11,272 bases of DNA from an uncultured Oscillospiraceae bacterium. Lineage in GTDB: Bacteria; Bacillota; Clostridia; Oscillospirales; Acutalibacteraceae. The translations under genes were made by a program, and so were the position numbers. Below are positions 1-5,872 of the stretch, in pieces. The notes under the pieces were generated by a model. That model was not told the origin of the DNA, ran no database searches, and saw only the letters and a list, made by a program, of their open reading frames with translations. The stretch covers positions 1-11,272 of the forward strand of contig UQFM01000061.1 of NCBI GenBank assembly GCA_900540295.1, read 5' to 3'. Within the stretch, counting starts at the first letter, position 1. Each line of letters begins with the position of its first letter.

Positions 1-11
1 ATAAGAGACAG
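1..11. other. Residual Nextera/Tn5 mosaic-end sequence (library artefact)
   Basis: The first 11 bases, ATAAGAGACAG, are the last 11 bases of the 19-bp Tn5 mosaic end used in Nextera libraries (AGATGTGTATAAGAGACAG). The opposite contig end carries the same element in the other orientation, so this is untrimmed adapter and not genome. The iolD reading frame meets an in-frame TAA inside these bases, which is meaningless biologically. Confidence 0.9.
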
Positions 12-1294
12 CGCCCGAAGAGGTCGCGGATATTGCCACAATCCTTTTGCAGGCGAAAAAACCGCTTGTCATTTGCGGCGGCGGCGTGCGTTATTCCGAG
101 GCAGGCGAAACGCTTGAACAGTTCTGCCGTGACTTCAACATTCCCTTTGCCGAAACCCAAAGCGGCAAAACCGCCTGTCTGTCAAGCAACGCATACAATC
201 TCGGCGGGGTAGGTGTGACAGGAAATTCATCGGGGAATGTAATTGCCAAAGAGGCGGATGTGATTCTCGGCGTGGGTACGCGTTTTTCGGATTTTACCAC
301 AGGTTCAAAATCTCTGTTCCGTACGGACGCGAAGGTATTGACAATCAACACTTCCCGCTTTGACGCTTACAAACTCGGTGCGGTCAAGTTGGTTGCCGAT
401 GCAAAATTAGGCTTAGAAGCGCTTTCCGCCGTTTTGAAAGAAAATAATTATCGCTCGGCGTATACTGACGAAATTGAGACTGCGCGCAGCGACTGGGCAA
501 AAGAGATGCAGTTCCTTGCCGATTATACATATGACGAAAACTTCAAGCCTTTAATTGCGGCAGGCGATAAGCGCACCATTCCCGAATTTGTAGAGAAAAT
601 CGGCGGCAGACTGACGCAGACTTCGGCAGTCGCAAAGGTGCGCGAATTGATTCCTGCCGATGCGATTTGCGTCGGCGCGGCAGGGTCGCTTCCCGGGGAT
701 TTACAGCGTATGTGGACTTCGGACAGCCGCTATTCTTACAATATGGAATACGGCTACTCCTGTATGGGCTATGAAATTGCGGGTGCGTTCGGCTCGAAGC
801 TTGCAGACCCCGAAAAAGAAGTCTACGCTATGTGCGGCGACGGCAGTTACTTAATGCTCCATTCCGAGCTTATCACCAGCGTGCAGGAACACAAAAAAAT
901 CAATGTTCTGCTGTTTGACAACAGCGGATTCGGTTGTATCAACAATCTCGAAATGTCCAACGGTATCGGCAATCTTGCCACGGAATTCCGTTTCCGCGAC
1001 GAAAACGGCGACCTTTTGGGCGATTTGGTGCCGATTGATTTTGCAAAAGCGGCAAGCGGCTACGGCGTAAAGACCTATACCGCCAAAACAATGGAGGAAT
1101 TGGAGTTTGCACTGCTCGACAGCCAAAAGCAAACCGTTTCCACTTTGATTGACATTAAGGTTTTGCCGAAGTCAATGACCGACGGTTACGGCGCATGGTG
1201 GCACGTCGGCGTGGCAAGTACATCGCAAAATGAAGCCGTTCAGACGGCTTACGAAAATAAAAAAGCGAGCTTAGAGAAAGCGAGGAAATACTGA
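12..1294 (+). CDS. iolD: 3D-(3,5/4)-trihydroxycyclohexane-1,2-dione hydrolase IolD, 5'-truncated
   Basis: Thiamine-diphosphate enzyme of myo-inositol catabolism that hydrolytically opens the ring of 3D-trihydroxycyclohexane-1,2-dione to give 5-deoxy-D-glucuronate. It acts in the cytoplasm. About 426 residues are visible; the family is usually near 640, so roughly the first 210 residues are lost at the contig end. No genuine start is present: the frame is open back to the adapter, and the first in-frame TTG (47) is internal. The middle domain begins near PLVICGGGV. The C-terminal ThDP-binding motif starts at MCGDGSY (about 830-850) and closes about 30 residues later at LLFDNSGFG. This GDG...N pattern, together with the adjoining iolE, iolA and iolG, supports IolD over other acetolactate-synthase-like enzymes. 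The TGA stop overlaps the iolE ATG by one base (TGATG), so the two are translationally coupled. Confidence 0.95.
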
Positions 1295-2187
1295 TGTTAG
1301 ACAAAAGCAAAGTAAAACTCGGTATTGCGCCGATTGCCTGGACAAATGATGATATGCCCGACCTCGGTGCCCAAAATACATTTGAGCAGTGCGTTTCGGA
1401 AATGGCGCTTGCGGGCTTTACGGGCTGTGAGGTCGGCAACAAATATCCGAAGGACGCGGTGGTGCTGAAAAAGGCGCTGGAATTGCGCGGTATGCAGATT
1501 TGCAATGCGTGGTTCTCCACCTTTTTAACCACAAAGCCGTATGAAGAAACCGAGCGCGATTTTATCCGCCACATTACCTTTTTAAAAGAAATGGGTGCAA
1601 AAGTGGTCGGCGTGTCCGAGCAGGGTCACTCCATCCAAGGGACGGATAAATCTATTTTTCGTGACAAATACGTGATGAATGACGGCGAATGGGATTTGCT
1701 TTGCACGGGACTGAATAAACTCGGCAAGGTCGCAAAGGATATGGGCATTCAGCTTTGCTTCCATCATCATATGGGTACGGTTGTGCAGACGGCGGCGGAA
1801 ATTGACCGTATGATGGAAAATACCGACCCCGAGCTGTTCGGCTTGCTGTTTGACTCGGGTCACCTTGCCTATTGCGGCGAGGACTATATGGCGGTGCTCA
1901 AAAAGTATGCAGACCGTGTGCGCCACGTGCATTTGAAAGACATCCGTCCCGAAGTGATTGCAAAAGTCAAAGAAGAAAATCTCAGCTTCTTGGACGGCGT
2001 GCGTATGGGTACATTTACCGTCCCCGGCGACGGCGCACTTGATTTCAAACCGATTTTCGATGTGTTGGAAGCAGTCGGCTATGAAGGCTACGTGCTCGTA
2101 GAAGCCGAGCAGGATCCCGCAAAGGCAAACCCGCTTGAATATGCGATCAAAGCAAGAAAATACATCAACGAGGTTTCCGGGCTTTAA
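1294..2187 (+). CDS. iolE: Inosose dehydratase (2-keto-myo-inositol dehydratase) IolE
   Basis: Dehydrates scyllo-inosose (2-keto-myo-inositol) to 3D-(3,5/4)-trihydroxycyclohexane-1,2-dione, the substrate of IolD. The protein is 297 residues, the usual family length, with a xylose-isomerase-like TIM-barrel fold. The IolE signature LGIAPIAWTNDDMPDLG is near the N terminus. Later come CFHHHMGTVVQ, LLFDSGHLAYCGEDY and HVHLKDIR, which supply the metal-binding acidic and histidine residues typical of this fold, and VLVEAEQDP near the end. The ATG at 1294 overlaps the iolD stop by one base. A GAGGA ribosome site (1282-1286) lies inside the end of iolD, 7 nt upstream, so the start is secure. The gene is followed by a 74-bp gap containing a REP-like hairpin before iolA. 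Confidence 0.97.
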   Translation: MLDKSKVKLGIAPIAWTNDDMPDLGAQNTFEQCVSEMALAGFTGCEVGNKYPKDAVVLKKALELRGMQICNAWFSTFLTTKPYEETERDFIRHITFLKEMGAKVVGVSEQGHSIQGTDKSIFRDKYVMNDGEWDLLCTGLNKLGKVAKDMGIQLCFHHHMGTVVQTAAEIDRMMENTDPELFGLLFDSGHLAYCGEDYMAVLKKYADRVRHVHLKDIRPEVIAKVKEENLSFLDGVRMGTFTVPGDGALDFKPIFDVLEAVGYEGYVLVEAEQDPAKANPLEYAIKARKYINEVSGL

Positions 2188-2209
2188 TCTACAAGCTGAA
2201 TTTGACAGT

Positions 2210-2235
2210 GTAGGGCGGGGGCTTGCTCCCGCCGC
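2210..2235 (+). repeat. REP-like palindrome, GC-rich subtype (copy 1)
   Basis: The element begins GTAGGGCGGGGGC and ends GCTCCCGCCGC, with a two-base TT loop between. Its 9-bp stem (2214-2222 with 2225-2233) contains one G-T wobble. It lies between the iolE stop and the iolA ribosome site. The same core occurs at 9033-9058, and its first half occurs at 3790-3800. The preceding bases ACAGTG are shared with the half copy, and TAAAAACCAC downstream is shared with the 9033 copy, so the repeated unit may be longer than the hairpin. It could also act as an mRNA stem between iolE and iolA. Confidence 0.8.
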
Positions 2236-2246
2236 TTAAAAACCAC

Positions 2247-2253
2247 AAAGGAG
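2247..2253 (+). promoter_or_regulatory. Ribosome-binding site fixing the iolA start
   Basis: AAAGGAG lies 8 nt before the ATG at 2262. The frame is open upstream to a TTG at 2223, but that codon sits in the loop of the REP-like hairpin and has no ribosome site, so the ATG at 2262 is the start. Confidence 0.8.
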
Positions 2254-2261
2254 CAAATAAA

Positions 2262-3770
2262 ATGGCAGTTGAAAAATTACAGTATTTTGTAAACGGTCAG
2301 TTCAAGAACTCGAAAACCGATACTTGGTATGATCTGCACAATCCGAGCACAGGCGAAATCACAGGGCAGGCGCCGTGCTGTACCGAGGAGGAAGTCCTCG
2401 AGGCAATCGCGGCGGCAAAAGCGGCGTATCCCGGCTGGCGCGCCGTACCCGCAATTAAGCGTGCGCAGATTATGTATAAAATCCGCGAACTGATTATGGA
2501 GCATATGGAAGAGCTTACCATGTCCGTTGCCTGTGAAAACGGCAAGGTGTGGGGCGAAGCAGAGGGCGATGTGCTCAAAGCCAAAGAGGGGACAGAGCTT
2601 GCCACGCAGGTGCCGTCTTTGATGATGGGCGAAAGCCTGATGGATGCTTCGCGCGGTTACGACACCGTGAAATACCGCGAACCACTCGGTGTATTTGCGG
2701 GTATTGTGCCTGTGAACTTTCCCGCAATGATTCCGTTTGGCTGGATGGCGCCTACCTGTATTGCGTGCGGCAATACGATGGTTTTAAAAGCCGCGTCGCT
2801 CACACCGAAAACCGCAATGCTGTTTGCAAAGATTTATAAAGAGGCAGGCGTACCCGACGGCGTTATTAACGTCGTGACCTGCTCGAGAAACGAAATCAAT
2901 ACGATTCTTGACCATCCCGATGTCAAAGGTATCACTTTTGTCGGTTCTACACCTGTCGGCTTAAAGATTTATCAGCGCGCGGCGGCGGCAGGCAAACGCT
3001 GTCAGGCGCTTTGCCAAGCGAAAAACCACGCGCTGGTTATGGCAGATGCGGCGCTTGAAAGAACCGTTGCTGGCGTTATCAATTCCGCCTACGGCTGTGC
3101 GGGTCAGCGTTGCATGGCACTTTCCTGCTGTGTGGTGGAAGAGGCGATTGCCGATAAATTTGTGGAAGAACTCAAAAAACAGGCACAGCAAATCAAGGTT
3201 GGCCCTTCTTGGGATAAATCCTCTAAGCTCGGTCCGATTACCTATGAAAAGCATTATAAAGAAGTCCTTGCCGATATCGACAAGGGCGTTGCAGAGGGGG
3301 CGGAATTGGTGCTCGACGGCAGAAAGTGCGTGGTCGAGGGCTATGAAAACGGCTACTTTGTCGGTCCGACCATTTTCGATCATGTCACAGACGATATGAC
3401 CATCGGCAGAGACGAAGTGTTCGGTCCCGTGCTTTGCATTAAGCGCTGTAAAGACTTCAACGAGGGTCTTCGTATGATGAACGAAAATCCTTATGCGAAC
3501 GGCTCGGTTATTTACACGCAAAGCGGGTATTTTGCACGTGAATTTGCACGGCATACCGACGGCGGGCAGGTCGGCATCAATGTGGGCATTCCCGTACCGG
3601 TCGGCTTCTTCCCGTTCTCTGGTCATAAGCAGTCTTTCTTCGGCGATTTGCACTGCCTCGGCAAGGATGCATATCGCTTCTACACCGAAAGCAAAGCGGT
3701 CACCACCCATTGGTTTGACGAAGAAGAAAAGACAACCACCAACGTTTCCACTTGGGACGGCACAATCTAA
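2262..3770 (+). CDS. iolA: Methylmalonate-semialdehyde / malonate-semialdehyde dehydrogenase (CoA-acylating) IolA
   Basis: Cytoplasmic NAD- and CoA-dependent aldehyde dehydrogenase. In inositol catabolism it converts malonate semialdehyde to acetyl-CoA with loss of CO2; in valine breakdown the same family (MmsA) uses methylmalonate semialdehyde. The protein is 502 residues, slightly longer than the roughly 485 usual for the family because of an acidic and Thr-rich tail after TESKAVTTHW. Visible motifs are the N-terminal YFVNGQF, PVNFPAMIPFGWMAP in the NAD-binding region, FVGSTPVGLKIY, the AKNH signature of the MmsA branch, and the catalytic cysteine in GCAGQRCMALS (about residue 284). The bases before AKNH code for ALCQ, where I would expect ALGG, a mild deviation. 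The iol neighbours favour the inositol role. Confidence 0.95.
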   Translation: MAVEKLQYFVNGQFKNSKTDTWYDLHNPSTGEITGQAPCCTEEEVLEAIAAAKAAYPGWRAVPAIKRAQIMYKIRELIMEHMEELTMSVACENGKVWGEAEGDVLKAKEGTELATQVPSLMMGESLMDASRGYDTVKYREPLGVFAGIVPVNFPAMIPFGWMAPTCIACGNTMVLKAASLTPKTAMLFAKIYKEAGVPDGVINVVTCSRNEINTILDHPDVKGITFVGSTPVGLKIYQRAAAAGKRCQALCQAKNHALVMADAALERTVAGVINSAYGCAGQRCMALSCCVVEEAIADKFVEELKKQAQQIKVGPSWDKSSKLGPITYEKHYKEVLADIDKGVAEGAELVLDGRKCVVEGYENGYFVGPTIFDHVTDDMTIGRDEVFGPVLCIKRCKDFNEGLRMMNENPYANGSVIYTQSGYFAREFARHTDGGQVGINVGIPVPVGFFPFSGHKQSFFGDLHCLGKDAYRFYTESKAVTTHWFDEEEKTTTNVSTWDGTI

Positions 3771-3789
3771 TAGCGTGTAATTGCACAGT

Positions 3790-3800
3790 GTAGGGCGGGG
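3790..3800 (+). repeat. Half of a REP-like palindrome (5' half only)
   Basis: GTAGGGCGGGG, preceded by ACAGTG, matches the first half of the hairpin at 2210-2235 over 16 bases including that flank. The complementary second half is absent: the sequence changes to AGGATGTG and runs directly into the transposase remnant. It therefore marks a junction where the transposase fragment joins a broken palindrome. Confidence 0.65.
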
Positions 3801-3805
3801 AGGAT

Positions 3806-3991
3806 GTGATTTGTGCATATAAATCGCTGACAACGCGTGCATGTAATAAAGTCCGCAAACAAAACGGCACAACTATTTTTCAAACTTCGTTTTATGAAAA
3901 GGTTATTCGAAATGAAGAGGGCTATTTTAAGGCTTGGCAGTATATTGACGAAAATCCGAGAAAATGGCAAAATGATGAGTATTATAAATGA
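3806..3991 (+). pseudogene. 3'-terminal remnant of a REP-associated tyrosine transposase (RAYT, Y1/HUH family)
   Basis: About 60 codons encode the C-terminal part of a Y1_Tnp/RAYT transposase, the family that handles REP palindromes as single-stranded DNA. Recognisable elements are the KSLTTRACNK helix, the block TIFQTSFYEKVIRNEEGYF, and AWQYIDENPRKW ending near the stop. By family knowledge the Y of YIxxNP (residue 46 here) occupies the position of the nucleophilic tyrosine. The HUH metal-binding half, which makes up most of the roughly 150-200 residue protein, is missing. The only possible start is a GTG at 3806 with no convincing ribosome site, so it is a fragment and not a gene. It sits between iolA and iolG and is joined on its left to half a REP-like palindrome. 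Confidence 0.8.
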
Positions 3992-4007
3992 GTAACGGAG
4001 GAAAACT

Positions 4008-5021
4008 ATGTTAAACATCGGTATCATCGGTGCGGGGCGTATCGGTAAGGTGCATCTCGAATCCATTTCCTATCACGTAAAAAATGCAACGGTCCAAGCG
4101 ATGGCTGACCCGTTTATGAATGACGAAACCAAAGCTTTCCTTGAAAGCTTCGGTGTAGAAAAGATTTATACGGATTATAAAAAAATTCTCGCAGACCCCG
4201 AAATCGACGCGGTTTTGGTCTGTTCTTCCACCGATACGCACGCTTCCATTTCCATAGAGGCGATTGAGGCGGGCAAGCATGTATTCTGTGAAAAGCCCGT
4301 TGACCATTCGGTGGCAAAAATTCAGGCGGTGGCGGATGCACTTGCGAAGCACCCCGAAGTGAAATTCCAGGTCGGCTTTAATCGCCGCTTTGACCACAAT
4401 TTTGCCGCTGTCCGCAAGGCGTATGACGCAGGCAAAATCGGCGAGGCGCATATTCTGAAAATTACGTCCCGCGACCCCGAGCCGCCCAATCCCGCATACA
4501 TCAAAGTGTCGGGCGGCATCTTCCTTGATATGACGATTCACGATTTTGATATGGCTTGCTTCTTAACCAACAGCGATGTCGAAGAATTGTATGTCAATTC
4601 CGCTGTCCTTGTTGACCCCGCGATTGGGGAGCAGGGCGATGTGGATACCGCAATTATCACGATGAAAATGGCAAACGGCGCACTTGCCGTGATTGATAAC
4701 TCCCGCCGCGCGGCATACGGCTATGACCAGCGTGCAGAGCTGTTTGGTTCCAAAGGTATGGTTGCCACGGCAAACGATACGCTGTCTTCCGCTGTGATTG
4801 CCGACGAAAACGGCGTCACAGGCGAAAAACCGCTGTTCTTCTTCTTGGAGCGCTATATGGAATCCTTCTCCGAAGAAATGCGGCAGTTTGTGAATGCCTG
4901 TGAAAACAACACGGAAGTGCCAGTCGGCATTCACGCGGGTATGCAGTCCGTGAAAATCGGTCTTGCCGCGAAAAAGAGCGTCGAGGAGCATCGTCCCGTC
5001 AAGCTTTCCGAGATTCAGTAA
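4008..5021 (+). CDS. iolG: myo-Inositol 2-dehydrogenase IolG (Gfo/Idh/MocA family)
   Basis: NAD-dependent cytoplasmic dehydrogenase that oxidises myo-inositol to scyllo-inosose, the first step of the pathway. The 337-residue length fits the family. The Rossmann dinucleotide motif GIIGAGRIG is at residues 5-13. The EKP motif (Lys96) is in HVFCEKPVDHS, and DMTIHDFDM supplies Asp174 and His178, completing the Lys/Asp/His catalytic set known for Bacillus IolG. GFNRRFDHNF is also typical of this branch. Start: the ATG at 4008 follows CGGAGG (3996-4001) by 6 nt, a strong ribosome site. A relative acting on another inositol isomer or a sugar cannot be excluded, but co-location with iolD, iolE and iolA supports the call. 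The transposase remnant now separates it from iolA. Confidence 0.93.
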   Translation: MLNIGIIGAGRIGKVHLESISYHVKNATVQAMADPFMNDETKAFLESFGVEKIYTDYKKILADPEIDAVLVCSSTDTHASISIEAIEAGKHVFCEKPVDHSVAKIQAVADALAKHPEVKFQVGFNRRFDHNFAAVRKAYDAGKIGEAHILKITSRDPEPPNPAYIKVSGGIFLDMTIHDFDMACFLTNSDVEELYVNSAVLVDPAIGEQGDVDTAIITMKMANGALAVIDNSRRAAYGYDQRAELFGSKGMVATANDTLSSAVIADENGVTGEKPLFFFLERYMESFSEEMRQFVNACENNTEVPVGIHAGMQSVKIGLAAKKSVEEHRPVKLSEIQ

Positions 5022-5035
5022 ACAGAAAGTAAGTC

Positions 5036-5067
5036 TGTCATTCTGCGCCGATGGCGAAGAATCTCAC
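5036..5067 (+). repeat. TGTCATTCTG...GAAGAATCTCAC repeat (copy 1)
   Basis: A 32-base unit starting TGTCATTCTG and ending GAAGAATCTCAC, with a small internal hairpin GCC-GAT-GGC. The second copy at 8975-9006 matches at 28 of 32 positions. In this copy the outer TTCTGCG (5041-5047) also pairs with CGCAGAA (5067-5073), enclosing the element in a 7-bp stem. It fills most of the gap between iolG and the TfoX-domain gene, and its right edge nearly touches the latter's ribosome site. Confidence 0.7.
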
Positions 5068-5088
5068 GCAGAAAAAGGAAAACAAAAA

Positions 5089-5412
5089 ATGGCATCTAAT
5101 GTAGAATTTGTCGAATATGTCTGCGAGCAGATTGCCCCCTGCGGCGGCGTGCGGTATCGCAAAATGTTTGGGGATTATATGGTCTATGTGAACGATAAGC
5201 CTTTGCTGTTGCTCTGCGATAATACCGTGTATGCAAAGCAGTTAGAGGTACTGAAAGATTTGCTTGCCGTCAATGCAATCGGCGTGCCGTATGATGGCGC
5301 AAAACCGCATTATATTTTGGATGCGGACGACCGTGAGCAATTACAAGCGGTCGTAAACCTCTTAGAACCCCTGACCGCGCTCCCCAAAAGCCGTAAAAAA
5401 GCAAAAAAATAA
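5089..5412 (+). CDS. TfoX N-terminal domain protein
   Basis: A 107-residue cytoplasmic protein matching the TfoX_N domain: EYVCEQIAPCGGVRYRKMFGDYMVYVNDKP carries the characteristic R-x-MFG-x-Y-x-VY pattern, followed by a PHYIL segment and a very basic Lys/Arg-rich C terminus (SRKKAKK). TfoX is a competence regulator in gammaproteobacteria, but stand-alone TfoX_N proteins in Bacillota have no established function, so none is assigned. The ATG at 5089 follows AAGGA (5075-5079) by 9 nt. A longer reading back into iolG is open but would translate the repeat element and lacks a ribosome site. It is the last gene before the terminator and is probably co-transcribed with the iol genes, with no obvious link to inositol use. 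Confidence 0.85.
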   Translation: MASNVEFVEYVCEQIAPCGGVRYRKMFGDYMVYVNDKPLLLLCDNTVYAKQLEVLKDLLAVNAIGVPYDGAKPHYILDADDREQLQAVVNLLEPLTALPKSRKKAKK

Positions 5413-5421
5413 CCCTAAAAG

Positions 5422-5467
5422 AAAACAACCCTCGCAAGCCAAACCCAAGCTTGCGGAGGTTGTTTTT
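5422..5467 (+). terminator. Rho-independent terminator of the iol cluster
   Basis: The arms 5424-5439 (AACAACCCTCGCAAGC) and 5449-5464 (GCTTGCGGAGGTTGTT) pair over 16 positions with one mismatch and one wobble around a 9-nt loop. A run of five T (5463-5467) follows. It begins 10 nt after the TfoX-domain stop. Confidence 0.85.
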
Positions 5468-5518
5468 CTGTTGTTGTAATGTTCAAAAACCGCACAAAGC
5501 AAATGAAATCCGCAATCC

Positions 5519-5542
5519 GTAGGGGCGATTCACGAATCGCCC
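5519..5542 (+). repeat. REP-like palindrome, GTAGGGGCG subtype (copy 1)
   Basis: GTAGGGGCG at the left and CGCCC at the right, with stem GGGCGATTC pairing perfectly with GAATCGCCC (9 bp, loop AC). The outer GTAGGGGCG...CGCCC frame is shared with the copies at 5589, 5658 and 5704, while the inner stem bases differ from copy to copy in complementary fashion. Confidence 0.85.
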
Positions 5543-5588
5543 GAGCAAGGCTGGAGTTTTCACAAAATAAATGGTGATATGCAATCTC

Positions 5589-5611
5589 GTAGGGGCGAAC
5601 TGTGTTCGCCC
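5589..5611 (+). repeat. REP-like palindrome, GTAGGGGCG subtype (copy 2)
   Basis: Same frame as the 5519 copy with stem GGGCGAAC pairing with GTTCGCCC (8 bp, loop TGT). The left flank GCAATCTCGT resembles GCAATCCGT before the 5519 copy, so the two may share some flanking sequence. Confidence 0.85.
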
Positions 5612-5657
5612 GCAAGCGGACAGCGTACCAGGGCTGTCCCAATAACCATACGACCCC

Positions 5658-5727
5658 GTAGGGGCGTGCATTGCGCGCCCGTTAAAATCTGATGAAATTT
5701 CGCGGGCGCTTCGTGAAGCGCCCCTAC
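5658..5727. repeat. BIME-like inverted pair of REP-like palindromes
   Basis: Two copies face each other. The forward copy, 5658-5680, has stem GGGCGTGC pairing with GCGCGCCC including one G-T wobble. The reverse copy, 5704-5727, has a 9-bp stem GGGCGCTTC/GAAGCGCCC and ends in CGCCCCTAC. A 23-base linker (GTTAAAATCTGATGAAATTTCGC with flanking C/G) separates them. The outer ends GTAGGGGCG (5658-5666) and CGCCCCTAC (5719-5727) are exact complements, so the pair can also form one long hairpin. This matches the mosaic paired architecture of BIMEs. Confidence 0.8.
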
Positions 5728-5787
5728 AGGGTTTGGGGAGCACCGTTGGTTTCGCTTAAATCCAACCCTGCTCGGGCGGACGTAAAA

Positions 5788-5828
5788 CAACTCCCTCAGC
5801 CACGGCATAGCCGTGACTGAGGGAGTTG
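5788..5828 (-). terminator. Long repeat-type hairpin, probable terminator of the symporter gene
   Basis: CAACTCCCTCAG (5788-5799) pairs with CTGAGGGAGTTG (5817-5828), and CACGGC (5801-5806) pairs with GCCGTG (5810-5815), leaving one C/A mismatch and an ATA loop. That is 18 pairs. On the minus strand the hairpin is followed by TTGTTTTAC and lies about 45 nt past the symporter stop, so it can terminate that transcript. The CTCCCTCAG...CTGAGGGAG form resembles palindromes dispersed in gut Clostridia as I recall them, so it may be another repeat family recruited as a terminator. Confidence 0.65.
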
Positions 5829-5872
5829 AAATTATTTTGTTGCTTACAGCGCTACGCACAAATCAAACGGCA

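Noticed and set aside
2202..2207. Perfect TTGACA (-35-like) between iolE and iolA
   Set aside because: The bases 16-19 nt downstream are GC-rich hairpin sequence with no -10 resemblance, and the same flank recurs with the repeat element at 3784.
2961..3872. 303-codon open frame on the minus strand opposite iolA
   Set aside because: It mirrors the codon pattern of iolA, lacks a ribosome site, runs through the half palindrome and resembles no protein I know.
4963..5088. Longer start for the TfoX-domain gene reaching into iolG
   Set aside because: The extra residues translate the end of iolG out of frame and the repeat element; the ATG at 5089 has its own ribosome site and matches the domain start.
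5519..5727. Repeat cluster as a CRISPR array
   Set aside because: Units are palindromes in both orientations with unequal spacing and variable cores; there are no identical direct repeats with regular spacers and no cas genes.
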